From the NCBI GenBank assembly GCA_964529415.1, contig CAZGWD010000002.1, positions 227,623 to 291,622 on the forward strand: DNA of 64,000 nt, in the 5' to 3' direction. Made by a program: the position numbers and the translations under genes. The stretch is from CAYMPH01 sp964529415. Lineage in GTDB: Bacteria > Spirochaetota > UBA4802 > UBA5550. Positions within the stretch are counted from its first letter, which is position 1; the number at the start of each line of letters is the position of its first letter. The notes below the pieces were generated by a model. The model saw only the letters and a program-made list of their open reading frames with translations, was not told the origin of the DNA and did not search any database. Shown in pieces: positions 17,865 through 26,823 of this stretch.

Positions 17865-17912
17865 ATGCAGGCACAGGAAGTGCCGATTGCGTTGACCTTA
17901 TCTTACACATAA
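17865..17912 (+). CDS. Possible 15-codon leader ORF upstream of purB
   Basis: ATG to TAA encoding MQAQEVPIALTLSYT, preceded at 9 bp by GAGGAGG, the strongest Shine-Dalgarno match in this leader. The start overlaps a short inverted repeat GGCAC/GTGCC at 17870-17884. It could be a translated leader influencing purB, 53 bp downstream, but a chance ORF is as likely. Confidence 0.25.
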   Translation: MQAQEVPIALTLSYT

Positions 17913-17965
17913 ATTGCAGGTAGAAGAAAAATCAGGGGAGAGAAATAAAGCAAAAAAGAGGAAAT

Positions 17966-19261
17966 ATGATAGAACGATATTCCAGAAAAGAGATTTCAAA
18001 AATTTGGGATCTTGAAAATAAATTTAAAATATGGCTCGATATTGAAATAGCAGCGTGCGAAGCCCAGGCTGAAAAAGGGATCATCCCGAAAGAAAGCCTT
18101 AAAACCATTAAGGAGAAAGCCTCCTTTGATCTGAAACGCATTGAAACTATTGAAAACGAAGTGCATCACGATGTAATTGCTTTTCTGACATCTGTTGCAG
18201 AGTTTGTAGGGCCGGACAGCAGATATATTCATTACGGTTTAACATCAAGCGATATAGGTGATACAGCTCTCAGCGTGCAGATGGTACAGGCAGGAAATAT
18301 CATTCTTAAAGATATTGAGAGGCTGATTGATGTTCTGAAGAAAAAGGCAATTGAATACAGAAACACACCATGCATGGGAAGATCGCACGGTGTTCACGCC
18401 GAACCTACAACGTTCGGCATCAAGATGCTTCTGTATTTCGAGGAATTCAAAAGAAACAGGGAGCGTGTTGCAAGAGCCATAGAGAATATTTCTTTCGGCA
18501 AGTTTTCCGGAGCTGTTGGAACATTCAGCAACATATCGCCGGATATTGAAAAAACCGTTTGCGACAAACTGGGACTGAAGCCGGATCCGATATCAACCCA
18601 GGTAATACAGAGAGACAGGCACGCTGAGTACATGTCAGCTCTCGCAATTACTGCAGGAAGCCTTGATCAGCTTGCAACAGAAATACGCCATCTCCAGAGA
18701 ACAGAAGTGCGCGAAGCTGAAGAGCCGTTCCAGAAGGGACAGAAGGGTTCTTCTGCAATGCCTCATAAAAGGAATCCGATTCTCTGCGAACGTGTAACCG
18801 GAATGTCGCGCGTGATAAAATCGAACATGATCACAGCTCTTGAGAACATAACGCTCTGGCATGAGAGAGATATATCTCACTCGTCTTCAGAAAGAATTAT
18901 CCTACCAGATTCGACAATAGCGCTCGATTACATACTCGATAAAATGGTTTTCATAATTGACAAGCTTCATGTTTATCCTGATAGAATGATGAAAAACATT
19001 AATTTAACCGGCGGCCTGTATTTCTCACAGACACTCCTATTGAAGCTTGTTGAAAAAGGAATGTCGCGCGAGGACTCATACAAAATTGTTCAGGATACTG
19101 CAATGAATGTCTGGGCTGGTGACGGCACTCTCGAGGAGCTTTGCAGAAAAAATAAAGCTGTAACTGATATACTTTCAGATGCTGATTTTAAGTTTATATT
19201 CGATCTTAACAGGTATCTGGAGCATATCGGGGAGCTTTTCAGGAAGACCGGAGTGGAATAG
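17966..19261 (+). CDS. purB: Adenylosuccinate lyase
   Basis: Catalyses two steps of purine synthesis (SAICAR to AICAR and adenylosuccinate to AMP). The 431-aa protein has IHYGLTSSDIGDTALS, GRSHGVHAEPTTFG (catalytic His region) and the fumarase/aspartase superfamily signature GSSAMPHKRNPI near residue 265. Start preceded by AAGAGGAAAT. It lies alone, flanked by long intergenic regions rather than in a pur operon. Identification is secure. Confidence 0.96.
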   Translation: MIERYSRKEISKIWDLENKFKIWLDIEIAACEAQAEKGIIPKESLKTIKEKASFDLKRIETIENEVHHDVIAFLTSVAEFVGPDSRYIHYGLTSSDIGDTALSVQMVQAGNIILKDIERLIDVLKKKAIEYRNTPCMGRSHGVHAEPTTFGIKMLLYFEEFKRNRERVARAIENISFGKFSGAVGTFSNISPDIEKTVCDKLGLKPDPISTQVIQRDRHAEYMSALAITAGSLDQLATEIRHLQRTEVREAEEPFQKGQKGSSAMPHKRNPILCERVTGMSRVIKSNMITALENITLWHERDISHSSSERIILPDSTIALDYILDKMVFIIDKLHVYPDRMMKNINLTGGLYFSQTLLLKLVEKGMSREDSYKIVQDTAMNVWAGDGTLEELCRKNKAVTDILSDADFKFIFDLNRYLEHIGELFRKTGVE

Positions 19262-19296
19262 TATTTTTTTTGCAATGGATCTTTCTTTTTTTTACA

Positions 19297-19401
19297 GGAA
19301 AGTCCGTAATAAAATCAGAATGCTTTTCACACAACCATGTAACCAATAAGGTATAATTCAGTTTCCCGGAAGTTAAAAGCAGCTATAATTTTTGACTTTC
19401 C
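19297..19401 (+). repeat. R1 repeat, copy B (well preserved, 105 bp)
   Basis: Bounded by the perfect 8-bp inverted repeats GGAAAGTC (19297-19304) and GACTTTCC (19394-19401). Internal features shared with other copies: AGTCCG near the left end and AGCAGCTATAATT near the right end. The right end contains TTGACT, with AATATT 18 bp further on, so it could provide a promoter for the downstream cyclase gene. Confidence 0.75.
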
Positions 19402-19620
19402 TTTTGAGAACAGACAATATTATTTTTTTCTTTTATCACAGTCTTTGATGGAAAGATAAAAATAAATGCTTCACTGCTGCAAACATGACACTCCTATTTA
19501 TTATTAATTTATTCAAATTCAGAAATAGATATTTTATTATTTTTATAAAAAAATACTCGAATAATAAAATCCGGTATGATAAAGTTCCTGAATCTTTAAT
19601 AGAGAAAAGATGAGGTGAAA

Positions 19621-21444
19621 ATGAAAATTATACTATTTCTTCTGATGATAATAGCTGCCGCATCGAAACCGCTGCTGTCCCAGCCTGTAATCATTTCCGA
19701 TTCTGCTGAAAATTACAGTTTATGGGACCACGTATATATATTTGTAGATAAACAAGGGGATTTTCCCCTGGAAAAACTGATTAATGCTGATTGGGTTAAA
19801 AATGACAGAAAAATGATCCAGTTCGGAATATCAGGCAATACATACTGGTTTAAATTTACAGTAAATAACAGGCTTTCAAAAAATCTGAAATTCTATCTCG
19901 ACACTAATGATACACAGACGGAAATTCTTGAACTGTATCAGTATGATAAAAACGGCATGAAACTGCTCCAGAAAGCAGGAAGATATCACCCTGAATCATT
20001 CAGAAACTGGAACAGGCCCGAAATTATAATTACTCCGCCATCCGGTGAAACTGTTTACTTCCTCAAAGCGCAAAGCAGTTCTTATATTACATTTGACCTT
20101 ATTTTGAGAACGCCGATTGACTTTTATAAAAGCATTGCGCGGTCTGCCATTTTTTACGGCGCGTATTTTTCAATTTTAATAGTAATGATTTTATACAACC
20201 TGCTGCTTTTTTTCGGACTCAGAAGCAGAACTTATGCACTTTATGTTCTGTATCTGTTAGCTATTTTCGGACAGATGTTTTTCGGGGAAGGTTTCGGGGT
20301 GCTTTTTCTGAATGAGGGATACAGGTCAGTATATTCGGTAATGGTATTAAATACAGCTCTGCTGTTCATGTCTTCTTTTTTTGATAACAGGAAAAAAAAT
20401 CCCGTTCTTTATAAAATCACATATATTCTGATTGCGGTTACAACACTTTACGGAGCGGTATCATTTTTTATACAGCCACATAGAATTGACTTTTTCATCA
20501 CCGGCAGCATAGTTTCGCCTGCTGCTTTTATATTCGTTATAGTAAACTGCATAATTGCGCTGCGGCAGGGCAATCCGTCAGCAAAATATTTCATTATCGG
20601 CTGGTTCGGTCTTATGTTTTTCAGCAGCCTGTATCTGGGTGTTACATCGGAAATACTGCCTGCAAATTTTCTGACACTTAACGGCCTGGCAATTGGTACT
20701 GTTTTCGAAACTGTAATACTGTCCCTTGCGCTTGCACAGCAGGTGAATACTTCCAGAAAGGAAAAAGAGGAAGCAGACAGGAAAAGCATTGATCATAAAA
20801 ACAGGATTATTGCATCAATATCACGTTTTGTTCCAATGCAGTTTGTAAGCTTCCTTGGCAAAGAAAGCATCATTGACATCAAGCTCGGAGACCAGGTTCA
20901 CAAGGAAATGACTATTCTTTTCTCGGACATCAGGTCTTTTACAAGTCTTTCTGAACATCAGACTCCGCAGGAGACTATAGATTTTTTAAATTCATATTTC
21001 ATGAGCATTGGGCCACTCATAAGAAAAAACAACGGCTTTATCGATAAATACATTGGTGATGCGATCATGGCTTTATTTCCCAATAAAGTAGACGATGCAA
21101 TAATGGCTGCAGTCAACATGATTGAGCAGCTGCATGAGTACAACAAGATCAGAGAATTAACCGGCCAGGAGCAGATTAATATCGGCATAGGTATTCATAC
21201 AGGTAATCTCATGCTTGGAACAATCGGCGAGTCAAGCAGGATTGAGGCAACAGTAATTTCTGATGCAGTAAATACTGCATCGAGGCTTGAACATCTGAAT
21301 AAAAAATTAAACACCAAGATACTCATTTCAAAGGAAAGCCTGGAAAAATCCGATCGCCGTTCAGAATTTAATACAAGAAAGATCGGTCGGGTTGCAATAA
21401 GGGGAAAGGAAGATCATTTGGTTGTTTATGAAATATTAACTTGA
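19621..21444 (+). CDS. 7TM-DISM receptor adenylate/guanylate cyclase
   Basis: A 607-aa membrane cyclase. A signal peptide (about residues 1-22) is followed by an extracytoplasmic 7TMR-DISMED2-like sensor domain (about 25-165), seven membrane helices (about 178-390), a short linker and a class III cyclase domain (about 425-607). Both metal aspartates are present (LFSDIRSFTSLS and DKYIGDAIMALF), as are IHTGNLMLGTIG and DAVNTASRLE. ATP or GTP use cannot be told with certainty. The ATG at 19621 is chosen because GAGG lies 5 bp upstream; an in-frame GTG at 19615 overlaps that site. Confidence 0.9.
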   Translation: MKIILFLLMIIAAASKPLLSQPVIISDSAENYSLWDHVYIFVDKQGDFPLEKLINADWVKNDRKMIQFGISGNTYWFKFTVNNRLSKNLKFYLDTNDTQTEILELYQYDKNGMKLLQKAGRYHPESFRNWNRPEIIITPPSGETVYFLKAQSSSYITFDLILRTPIDFYKSIARSAIFYGAYFSILIVMILYNLLLFFGLRSRTYALYVLYLLAIFGQMFFGEGFGVLFLNEGYRSVYSVMVLNTALLFMSSFFDNRKKNPVLYKITYILIAVTTLYGAVSFFIQPHRIDFFITGSIVSPAAFIFVIVNCIIALRQGNPSAKYFIIGWFGLMFFSSLYLGVTSEILPANFLTLNGLAIGTVFETVILSLALAQQVNTSRKEKEEADRKSIDHKNRIIASISRFVPMQFVSFLGKESIIDIKLGDQVHKEMTILFSDIRSFTSLSEHQTPQETIDFLNSYFMSIGPLIRKNNGFIDKYIGDAIMALFPNKVDDAIMAAVNMIEQLHEYNKIRELTGQEQINIGIGIHTGNLMLGTIGESSRIEATVISDAVNTASRLEHLNKKLNTKILISKESLEKSDRRSEFNTRKIGRVAIRGKEDHLVVYEILT

Positions 21445-21466
21445 GGTAATCTTTTTACTCATTTTA

Positions 21467-21556
21467 GAAAAGTCCGATAAAAAACAGAAAGCTTTGCCAA
21501 GCCGCATAGCGATTTAAGTTATAAGCTGAAAGCAGCTATAATTCTTAACATCCCCT
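21467..21556 (+). repeat. R1 repeat, copy C (about 90 bp)
   Basis: Starts GAAAAGTCCG and ends with GAAAGCAGCTATAATTCTTAAC followed by a diverged edge (ATCCCC); the shared core is AAAGCAGCTATAATTCTT. Lies between the cyclase stop and the palindrome upstream of the sulfur operon. Confidence 0.65.
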
Positions 21557-21682
21557 CTTCTATCAGCTGGATAAAAATTATATTTTATACTTATTAAAAT
21601 AATTTGAAAAAAGCACTACAGTAACACCTCTCATTTTTTTAAAATTTCTAAAAAAAAATCCAATTTTAATTGACAAATTTTC

Positions 21683-21718
21683 TATATACTACCAAATAGA
21701 TCTTATTGGTAGTATATA
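21683..21718. promoter_or_regulatory. 36-bp near-perfect palindrome, candidate operator of the sulfur operon
   Basis: TATATACTACCAA (21683-21695) and TTGGTAGTATATA (21706-21718) are exact reverse complements, and the centre contains a further palindrome AGATCT on the same axis. It lies 102 bp before the first sulfur gene and 8 bp after TTGACA (21670-21675), a possible -35. This is the form expected of a dimeric repressor site. No clear -10 is visible at normal spacing, and an RNA hairpin is the alternative reading. Confidence 0.6.
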
Positions 21719-21819
21719 TTTTACTTTAATTCAATATGAATTATACGCTCTATTCTATAATTATATGAATATGATAATTTTTTCTATGTTAATATGATCA
21801 AAAACAAACTGGAGGAATC

Positions 21820-22032
21820 ATGAAAATAACACTAAACGGGGAATCAAAAAGTATAGATAAGCCATACAAATCTCTTCTGCACTTGTTAAAAGAAAGCGAT
21901 GTGCAGAACCCTGATCTGGTTTCCGTTCAGCTAAACGGCCAATTTGTTGAAAAGTCATTATTTGAATCAACAAATATCAAAGAAAATGATGAAATTGACT
22001 TTTTATACTTTATGGGCGGGGGTGCTTCATGA
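21820..22032 (+). CDS. hcyS: ThiS/MoaD-like sulfur carrier protein, HcyS-like with masked C-terminus
   Basis: A 70-aa ubiquitin-fold sulfur carrier: MKITLNGESKSI start, VQLNGQFVEK in the middle, and a C-terminal FMGGGAS. Mature carriers end in GlyGly; here Ala-Ser follows the glycines. In Wolinella succinogenes, HcyS ends in GlyGly-Ala and the JAMM protease HcyD removes the extra residue before HcyF adenylates the tail. All three partners are encoded here in order, so this is very likely the homocysteine sulfur carrier rather than ThiS. GGAGG precedes the start, and the stop overlaps metY by 4 bp. Confidence 0.85.
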   Translation: MKITLNGESKSIDKPYKSLLHLLKESDVQNPDLVSVQLNGQFVEKSLFESTNIKENDEIDFLYFMGGGAS

Positions 22033-23261
22033 ACGGATTTACCACCAGGGCTGTTCACGGGTTTTCTCTGAAAAAAGATCCTCATGGCTCGCTTAGGATG
22101 CCGGTGTATGACAATGCTGCTTTTGAAATCGGCAGCTCAAGAGACCTTGAACTTGCCTTTGCCGGTAAAAAAGCAGCTCACGCCTATTCCCGGATAACCA
22201 ACCCGACAGTAGAAGACTTTGAACAGAGGGTCCGGATTCTCACAGGCGCATTTGGTGTAATTGCTGTTTCCTCAGGCATGGCAGCAATAACAAATACTAT
22301 AATGACACTTGCCCAAAAAGGCTCAAATATTGTTACTTCGCGATTCCTTTTCGGTCATTCCATTTCGCTTTTTGAAACTACTCTTAAACGCTGGGGCCTT
22401 GAAACCCGTTATGTTGATATGCTTGATCTTTCTGCAGTTAAAAATGCAATAGATGATAAAACAAGCCTCATATTTCTTGAAGTTATAACCAATCCGCAGC
22501 TGGAAATAGCAGATTTAAAAGCCATATCATCTGCTGCATCTGATAGAAATATACCTGTGGTACTTGACGGCACTCTCACAACTCCTTACATGATCCGTTC
22601 CAAAGACTTTGGCATTGCAGTTGAAATAATTTCCAGCACAAAGTACATGTCCGGAGGCGCAACTTCAGTTGGCGGCCTGATAATAGACAATGGAATTTTC
22701 AACTGGAGTAAATCTCCGCTTCTTGCAGATGATGCTGTACGAGTCGGTCCTGGTTCTCTCATCATGAGGCTGCGGCGCGAGGTTTACCGCAATTTCGGCG
22801 CCTGCCTCTCTCCGCATAATGCATGGCTGCAGGCACTGGGTCTCGAAACAATGGCTCTCCGGATAGAACGAAGCTGCAAAAACGCCCTTGCCCTTGCAGT
22901 ATTTCTAAAGGGCCATACTAAGATAAAAAGCGTCAATTATCCCGGTCTGCCGGATTCCCCATTTCATGAAATTGCTCAGCGCCAATTCAACAATCTCTTC
23001 GGAGGAATTTTGACATTTGAACTCGAGGGCAAGAATGAAAGTTTTCAATTGATGGATTCGCTCCAGCTGATAAAACGCGCTACAAATTTAAACGATAACA
23101 AATCACTGATAATCCATCCGGCTTCAACCATTTTTGCTGATAATACGATTGAGGAAAAAGCAGGAATGAAGGTGAGTGAAGGACTAATCCGGCTATCTGC
23201 AGGAATTGAAGACATTGATGATATAATAAACGACCTTAAACAGGGACTGGAAAAATTATGA
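22029..23261 (+). CDS. metY: O-acetylhomoserine sulfhydrylase-like PLP enzyme (MetY)
   Basis: A Cys/Met-metabolism PLP enzyme of 410 aa. Visible: HAYSRITNPTVEDFEQRV, the glycine/methionine block SSGMAAITN, EVITNPQLEIAD, VVLDGTLTTP (PLP Asp) and the Schiff-base lysine in SSTKYMSGGA near residue 215. In this context it most likely joins an activated homoserine with sulfur delivered by the HcyS thiocarboxylate to give homocysteine; that role is inferred from gene order and the Wolinella precedent. Overlaps hcyS by 4 bp at its start and hcyF by 4 bp at its end. Confidence 0.9.
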   Translation: MNGFTTRAVHGFSLKKDPHGSLRMPVYDNAAFEIGSSRDLELAFAGKKAAHAYSRITNPTVEDFEQRVRILTGAFGVIAVSSGMAAITNTIMTLAQKGSNIVTSRFLFGHSISLFETTLKRWGLETRYVDMLDLSAVKNAIDDKTSLIFLEVITNPQLEIADLKAISSAASDRNIPVVLDGTLTTPYMIRSKDFGIAVEIISSTKYMSGGATSVGGLIIDNGIFNWSKSPLLADDAVRVGPGSLIMRLRREVYRNFGACLSPHNAWLQALGLETMALRIERSCKNALALAVFLKGHTKIKSVNYPGLPDSPFHEIAQRQFNNLFGGILTFELEGKNESFQLMDSLQLIKRATNLNDNKSLIIHPASTIFADNTIEEKAGMKVSEGLIRLSAGIEDIDDIINDLKQGLEKL

Positions 23262-24073
23262 GAGAATTTACAGAAGATCAGCTTGAAAGATACAGCCGCC
23301 ACATTTTATTGAAAGATGTTGGAGTTGAAGGACAGGAACGCATCATGAATTCCAAGGTGCTTATTATAGGAGCCGGCGGACTCGGAGCTCCTGCAGCCCT
23401 TTATCTTGCAGCAGCCGGCGTCGGCACTATTGGAATAGCTGACGGGGATGATGTTGATCTTTCCAATCTTCAGCGCCAGATAATTCATTTTACTGAAGAT
23501 GTCGGCACGTCAAAGGCAAATTCCGCTGAAAATAAAATACGCGCATTAAATCCGGATGTAACAGTAAAAACCTACCATGAATTTGTGATGGCCCGCAATA
23601 TCCGCGGCCTGATTCATGGGTATGATTTTATTATAGACGGTACTGACAATTTCGCAACAAAATTCCTTATCAATGACGCCTGTGTAATGGAAAATATTCC
23701 ATACTCTCATGGCGGTATATTGAAATTCACCGGCCAGACCATGACAGTTATACCTCACGCTTCTGCCTGCTATAGATGCGTTTTCCAGGCTCCGCCTCCC
23801 AAAAATGCAGTACCTACCTGTTCACAGGCCGGAGTTCTTGGAGCAATAGCAGGAATGCTTGGAACCATACAGGCTGCTGAAGCGCTGAAATACGTGGCAA
23901 AAATAGGCAAACCTCTTACAGATTCGCTTTTAACATTTGATGCACTGGGCATGGATTTCAGAAAAGTTCCGTTACGCAAAAGGGATAATTGTCAAATTTG
24001 CGGATCTTCTCCGACAATTTTCCAACTTGCAGACGAAGAACAGGCTGCCTGCGATCTTAAAACCAAAGCATAA
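23258..24073 (+). CDS. hcyF: E1-like ThiF/MoeB-family adenylyltransferase (HcyF-like)
   Basis: A 271-aa ThiF/MoeB family enzyme that would adenylate the C-terminal glycine of the carrier and support thiocarboxylation. Motifs: RYSRHILLKDVG, the ATP loop IIGAGGLGAPAALYLA, DVDLSNLQRQ, DGTDNFATKFLIND, a first cysteine pair CYRC and second pair CQIC forming the zinc site, and the CSQAGVLG segment near the catalytic loop. There is no rhodanese domain, so it resembles ThiF/HcyF rather than MOCS3/Uba4. ATGA overlap with metY shows translational coupling. Confidence 0.9.
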   Translation: MREFTEDQLERYSRHILLKDVGVEGQERIMNSKVLIIGAGGLGAPAALYLAAAGVGTIGIADGDDVDLSNLQRQIIHFTEDVGTSKANSAENKIRALNPDVTVKTYHEFVMARNIRGLIHGYDFIIDGTDNFATKFLINDACVMENIPYSHGGILKFTGQTMTVIPHASACYRCVFQAPPPKNAVPTCSQAGVLGAIAGMLGTIQAAEALKYVAKIGKPLTDSLLTFDALGMDFRKVPLRKRDNCQICGSSPTIFQLADEEQAACDLKTKA

Positions 24074-24083
24074 GGAGAATGAC

Positions 24084-24491
24084 ATGCTGCGAATAGCTAA
24101 AACAGTAATAGACGGAATGATATCGCACTCAAAAAAAGATGCACCAATAGAGGCTTGCGGTTATTGCGCTGAGTCAAGCGGCATAATTGATGCCTGGTTT
24201 CCCCTGACCAATACAGACGGCTCTCACGAGCATTTTTCGCTTGATCCGGCAGAGCAGTTTGTCTGCATAAAAAAAATCAGGTCTCAGGGCAGGAGGCTTG
24301 CTGCTGTTTATCACAGCCATCCTGAAACTCCATCCCGGCCTTCTGCAGAAGATATAGCCCTTGCAGCAGATCCTGACATTAGCTATGTGATCGTTTCACT
24401 TGCAAACAATGAATCAACTGTTAAGTCATTCAAGATACGGAACAGCATTGCTGTTGAGGAATCGATTGAGATAACAGGAGATATCAGATGA
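24084..24491 (+). CDS. hcyD: JAMM/Mov34 metalloprotease (HcyD-like)
   Basis: A 135-aa zinc metalloprotease of the JAMM family. The full motif is present near residues 76-90: YHSHPETPSRPSAED, matching H-x-H-P-x6-S-x2-D, with the upstream catalytic Glu in APIEACG. In this cluster its likely substrate is the HcyS tail, removing Ala-Ser after GlyGlyGly. The start at 24084 follows AAGGAG; a longer frame from 23937 only repeats hcyF sequence in another frame. Overlaps the sulfite reductase start (ATGA). Confidence 0.9.
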   Translation: MLRIAKTVIDGMISHSKKDAPIEACGYCAESSGIIDAWFPLTNTDGSHEHFSLDPAEQFVCIKKIRSQGRRLAAVYHSHPETPSRPSAEDIALAADPDISYVIVSLANNESTVKSFKIRNSIAVEESIEITGDIR

Positions 24492-26821
24492 CATCATACG
24501 AAATTCCAGTCACCCTTGCAGGTGAAATCAACGATCTTGAAAAATATATTGAGGCATTTGCCAGCAATAAAATATCAGACACTGAACTTAAAGCAAGACG
24601 GGTTCCTTTCGGGATATACGAGCAGAGAACAAAAGGAACATATATGATGCGGGTCAGATGTTCAGCAGGGATTATTACACCTGGTCAGCTTTTACGCGTA
24701 TCAGAGCTTTCCAAGAAGTTCACACCTGGAATTCTTCATATTAGCACCAGGCAGGAAATCCAGATTCATGACGTAAAGCTGAATGATATTGTTTCTATTT
24801 TAAATGAATTATTACGTGCCGGATTATCAACCAGAGGCGGCGGAGGAAACACTGTCCGCAATATTACTGCATCATGGGATTCAGGCATTTCCAAAAACGA
24901 GGTTTTCGATGTTCATCCCTACGCAGTCGCTCTTACAACTAAATTGACAGCATTGCCGAATTCATGGCTGATGCCGCGAAAATTCAAGATCGCTTTTTCA
25001 AACAATCCGGATGATACAGCATTTGCAACTGTTACAGATGTTGGATTCATTGCAGCTGAAAAAAACGGCGTGCACGGATTCAGGGTATATGTAGCTGGAG
25101 GACTCGGCAGAATGCCTGAAAGAGGCCATCTGCTTCATGACTTTATTCCTGCAGGCGAATTTTTTGCTGTAGCTGAATCAGTAAAGCGCCTCTTTTCTAT
25201 TTACGGTAACAGAAAAAATAAACATAGCGCCAGATTAAGATTTCTCTGGAAAACTCTTGGACGCGAAAAATTTACAGAAAAATACAACGAAATCAGGACT
25301 GACCTGCAAAAAAATGAAATCACATCTCTTCCGGTGATTCCAATTAAAAATGAATCCGTCAGGCATACAGCAGCAGTTTCCGGATCTGTATTATCATCTG
25401 AATTTGATTTCTGGAAAAAATATTATGTATATGAACAAAAACAGGCAGGCGCAGTTTCAGTTAAAATCCCGATTCAATCCGGCATGATAAGCGCAGACAA
25501 AATGATTTTACTTGCAAAACACATTGAAGAGTATGGCGAGAATACAATCCGGTTTACATTAGACCAGAACATTACTCTTCGCAATATTCCTGAAGCGAAT
25601 TTAGAATCTCTCTTTTCAGTTATAAAAAAAATCACCGGTCTTGCTGTCAAGGCTCCCTTTTTTGGAAATGCCGTTGCCTGTGCAGGAGCAAGCACCTGCC
25701 AGCTCGGTATCTGTTTATCGCGCGGTGCTCTCAATGCAGTATATGACCGTCTGCTATCATCAGATATTGCAGCGGATACTCTTGCAGGGATAAAGCTTAA
25801 TATTTCAGGATGCCCAAATTCCTGCGGCCAGCATCAGATTTCAGATATAGGATTCTTCGGCAAAGCATCACGCATGGGAGAGCATTCTTATCCTGCATAT
25901 TCTATTGTTGCCGGTTCCAGAATTTCAGCTGACAAGACTGTGCTTGCAGAAAAAATAGATGAAATAAGCGCTCATGACCTGCCGGTATTTCTGGAGGATA
26001 TCTTCAGGGAGTATGAAAAGAGCGCAGCAAATTATAATTCATTCACAGATTATATTGAAGCGGAAGGAAAAGATGCTATAAAAAAAACAGCCGGTTCATA
26101 CAGGCCTATACCGGATTTTGCTGAAAATAAAAATTACTATTTCGACTGGGGATCGGAAACAAAATTCTCCGTTACAGGACGGGGAACCGGCGAATGCGCT
26201 TCAGGTGTTTTTGATATTATCGATATAGACAGGAAGCATATGGAATCCCTTGAAAAGTCAATAGAATCATCCCCGACAGAAGATTCCGTTTATGCGCTTG
26301 TTCTGGCTGCTTCAAGAATGCTTCTTGTGACCAGAGGCATTGACACTTCATCTGAAAATGAAATATTCTCTGAGTTTAAAAAGCAGTTTATAGAATCCGG
26401 TCTGGTTGGAATTCATTATTCTGAAATTATAGATAAAGCAGCCAGCAATGACAGGAGCGGTCTGTTTGCTGCCAGAAATTCAGTTTTATCTCTCTCTCAG
26501 GATATGAATAAATTATATGCAACACTTGATGACTCATTGCAGTTCCATACCGCACATGCATTAAAAACAGAATCCCTGGAAAACAGGAATCCGCCTGTTC
26601 CGGATCAGACTAAGGATCTTAGAGGCGTTGCCTGCCCTATGAATTTTGTTAAAACCAAAATAGCTTTATCCTCAATGAAATCCGGAGAACTGCTCGAGGT
26701 ACTTCTTGATAACGGAGCGCCGATAGAAAATGTTCCAAAATCCGTGGAACTTGAGGGTCATAAAATAGCGGCGCAGGAACCAAAAGACGGATTCTGGTCT
26801 GTTCTGATCAGGAAGGCCTGA
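24488..26821 (+). CDS. Assimilatory sulfite reductase fused to a C-terminal TusA-like domain
   Basis: A 777-aa fusion. Residues about 30-270 and 315-500 form the two ferredoxin-like/siroheme repeats of a nitrite/sulfite reductase; the cluster ligands are CAGASTC and GCPNSC (C-x5-C and C-x3-C). Residues about 545-695 are a middle region I cannot name (TGRGTGECASGVFDI). The last 75 residues are a TusA/SirA domain with LRGVACPMNFVKTKIALS, including the sulfur-carrying cysteine in CPMN. Sulfite is probably reduced to sulfide; the TusA domain may hand sulfur to HcyF/HcyS. Electron donor unknown; no flavoprotein subunit is adjacent. Confidence 0.88.
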   Translation: MTSYEIPVTLAGEINDLEKYIEAFASNKISDTELKARRVPFGIYEQRTKGTYMMRVRCSAGIITPGQLLRVSELSKKFTPGILHISTRQEIQIHDVKLNDIVSILNELLRAGLSTRGGGGNTVRNITASWDSGISKNEVFDVHPYAVALTTKLTALPNSWLMPRKFKIAFSNNPDDTAFATVTDVGFIAAEKNGVHGFRVYVAGGLGRMPERGHLLHDFIPAGEFFAVAESVKRLFSIYGNRKNKHSARLRFLWKTLGREKFTEKYNEIRTDLQKNEITSLPVIPIKNESVRHTAAVSGSVLSSEFDFWKKYYVYEQKQAGAVSVKIPIQSGMISADKMILLAKHIEEYGENTIRFTLDQNITLRNIPEANLESLFSVIKKITGLAVKAPFFGNAVACAGASTCQLGICLSRGALNAVYDRLLSSDIAADTLAGIKLNISGCPNSCGQHQISDIGFFGKASRMGEHSYPAYSIVAGSRISADKTVLAEKIDEISAHDLPVFLEDIFREYEKSAANYNSFTDYIEAEGKDAIKKTAGSYRPIPDFAENKNYYFDWGSETKFSVTGRGTGECASGVFDIIDIDRKHMESLEKSIESSPTEDSVYALVLAASRMLLVTRGIDTSSENEIFSEFKKQFIESGLVGIHYSEIIDKAASNDRSGLFAARNSVLSLSQDMNKLYATLDDSLQFHTAHALKTESLENRNPPVPDQTKDLRGVACPMNFVKTKIALSSMKSGELLEVLLDNGAPIENVPKSVELEGHKIAAQEPKDGFWSVLIRKA

Positions 26822-26823
26822 CC

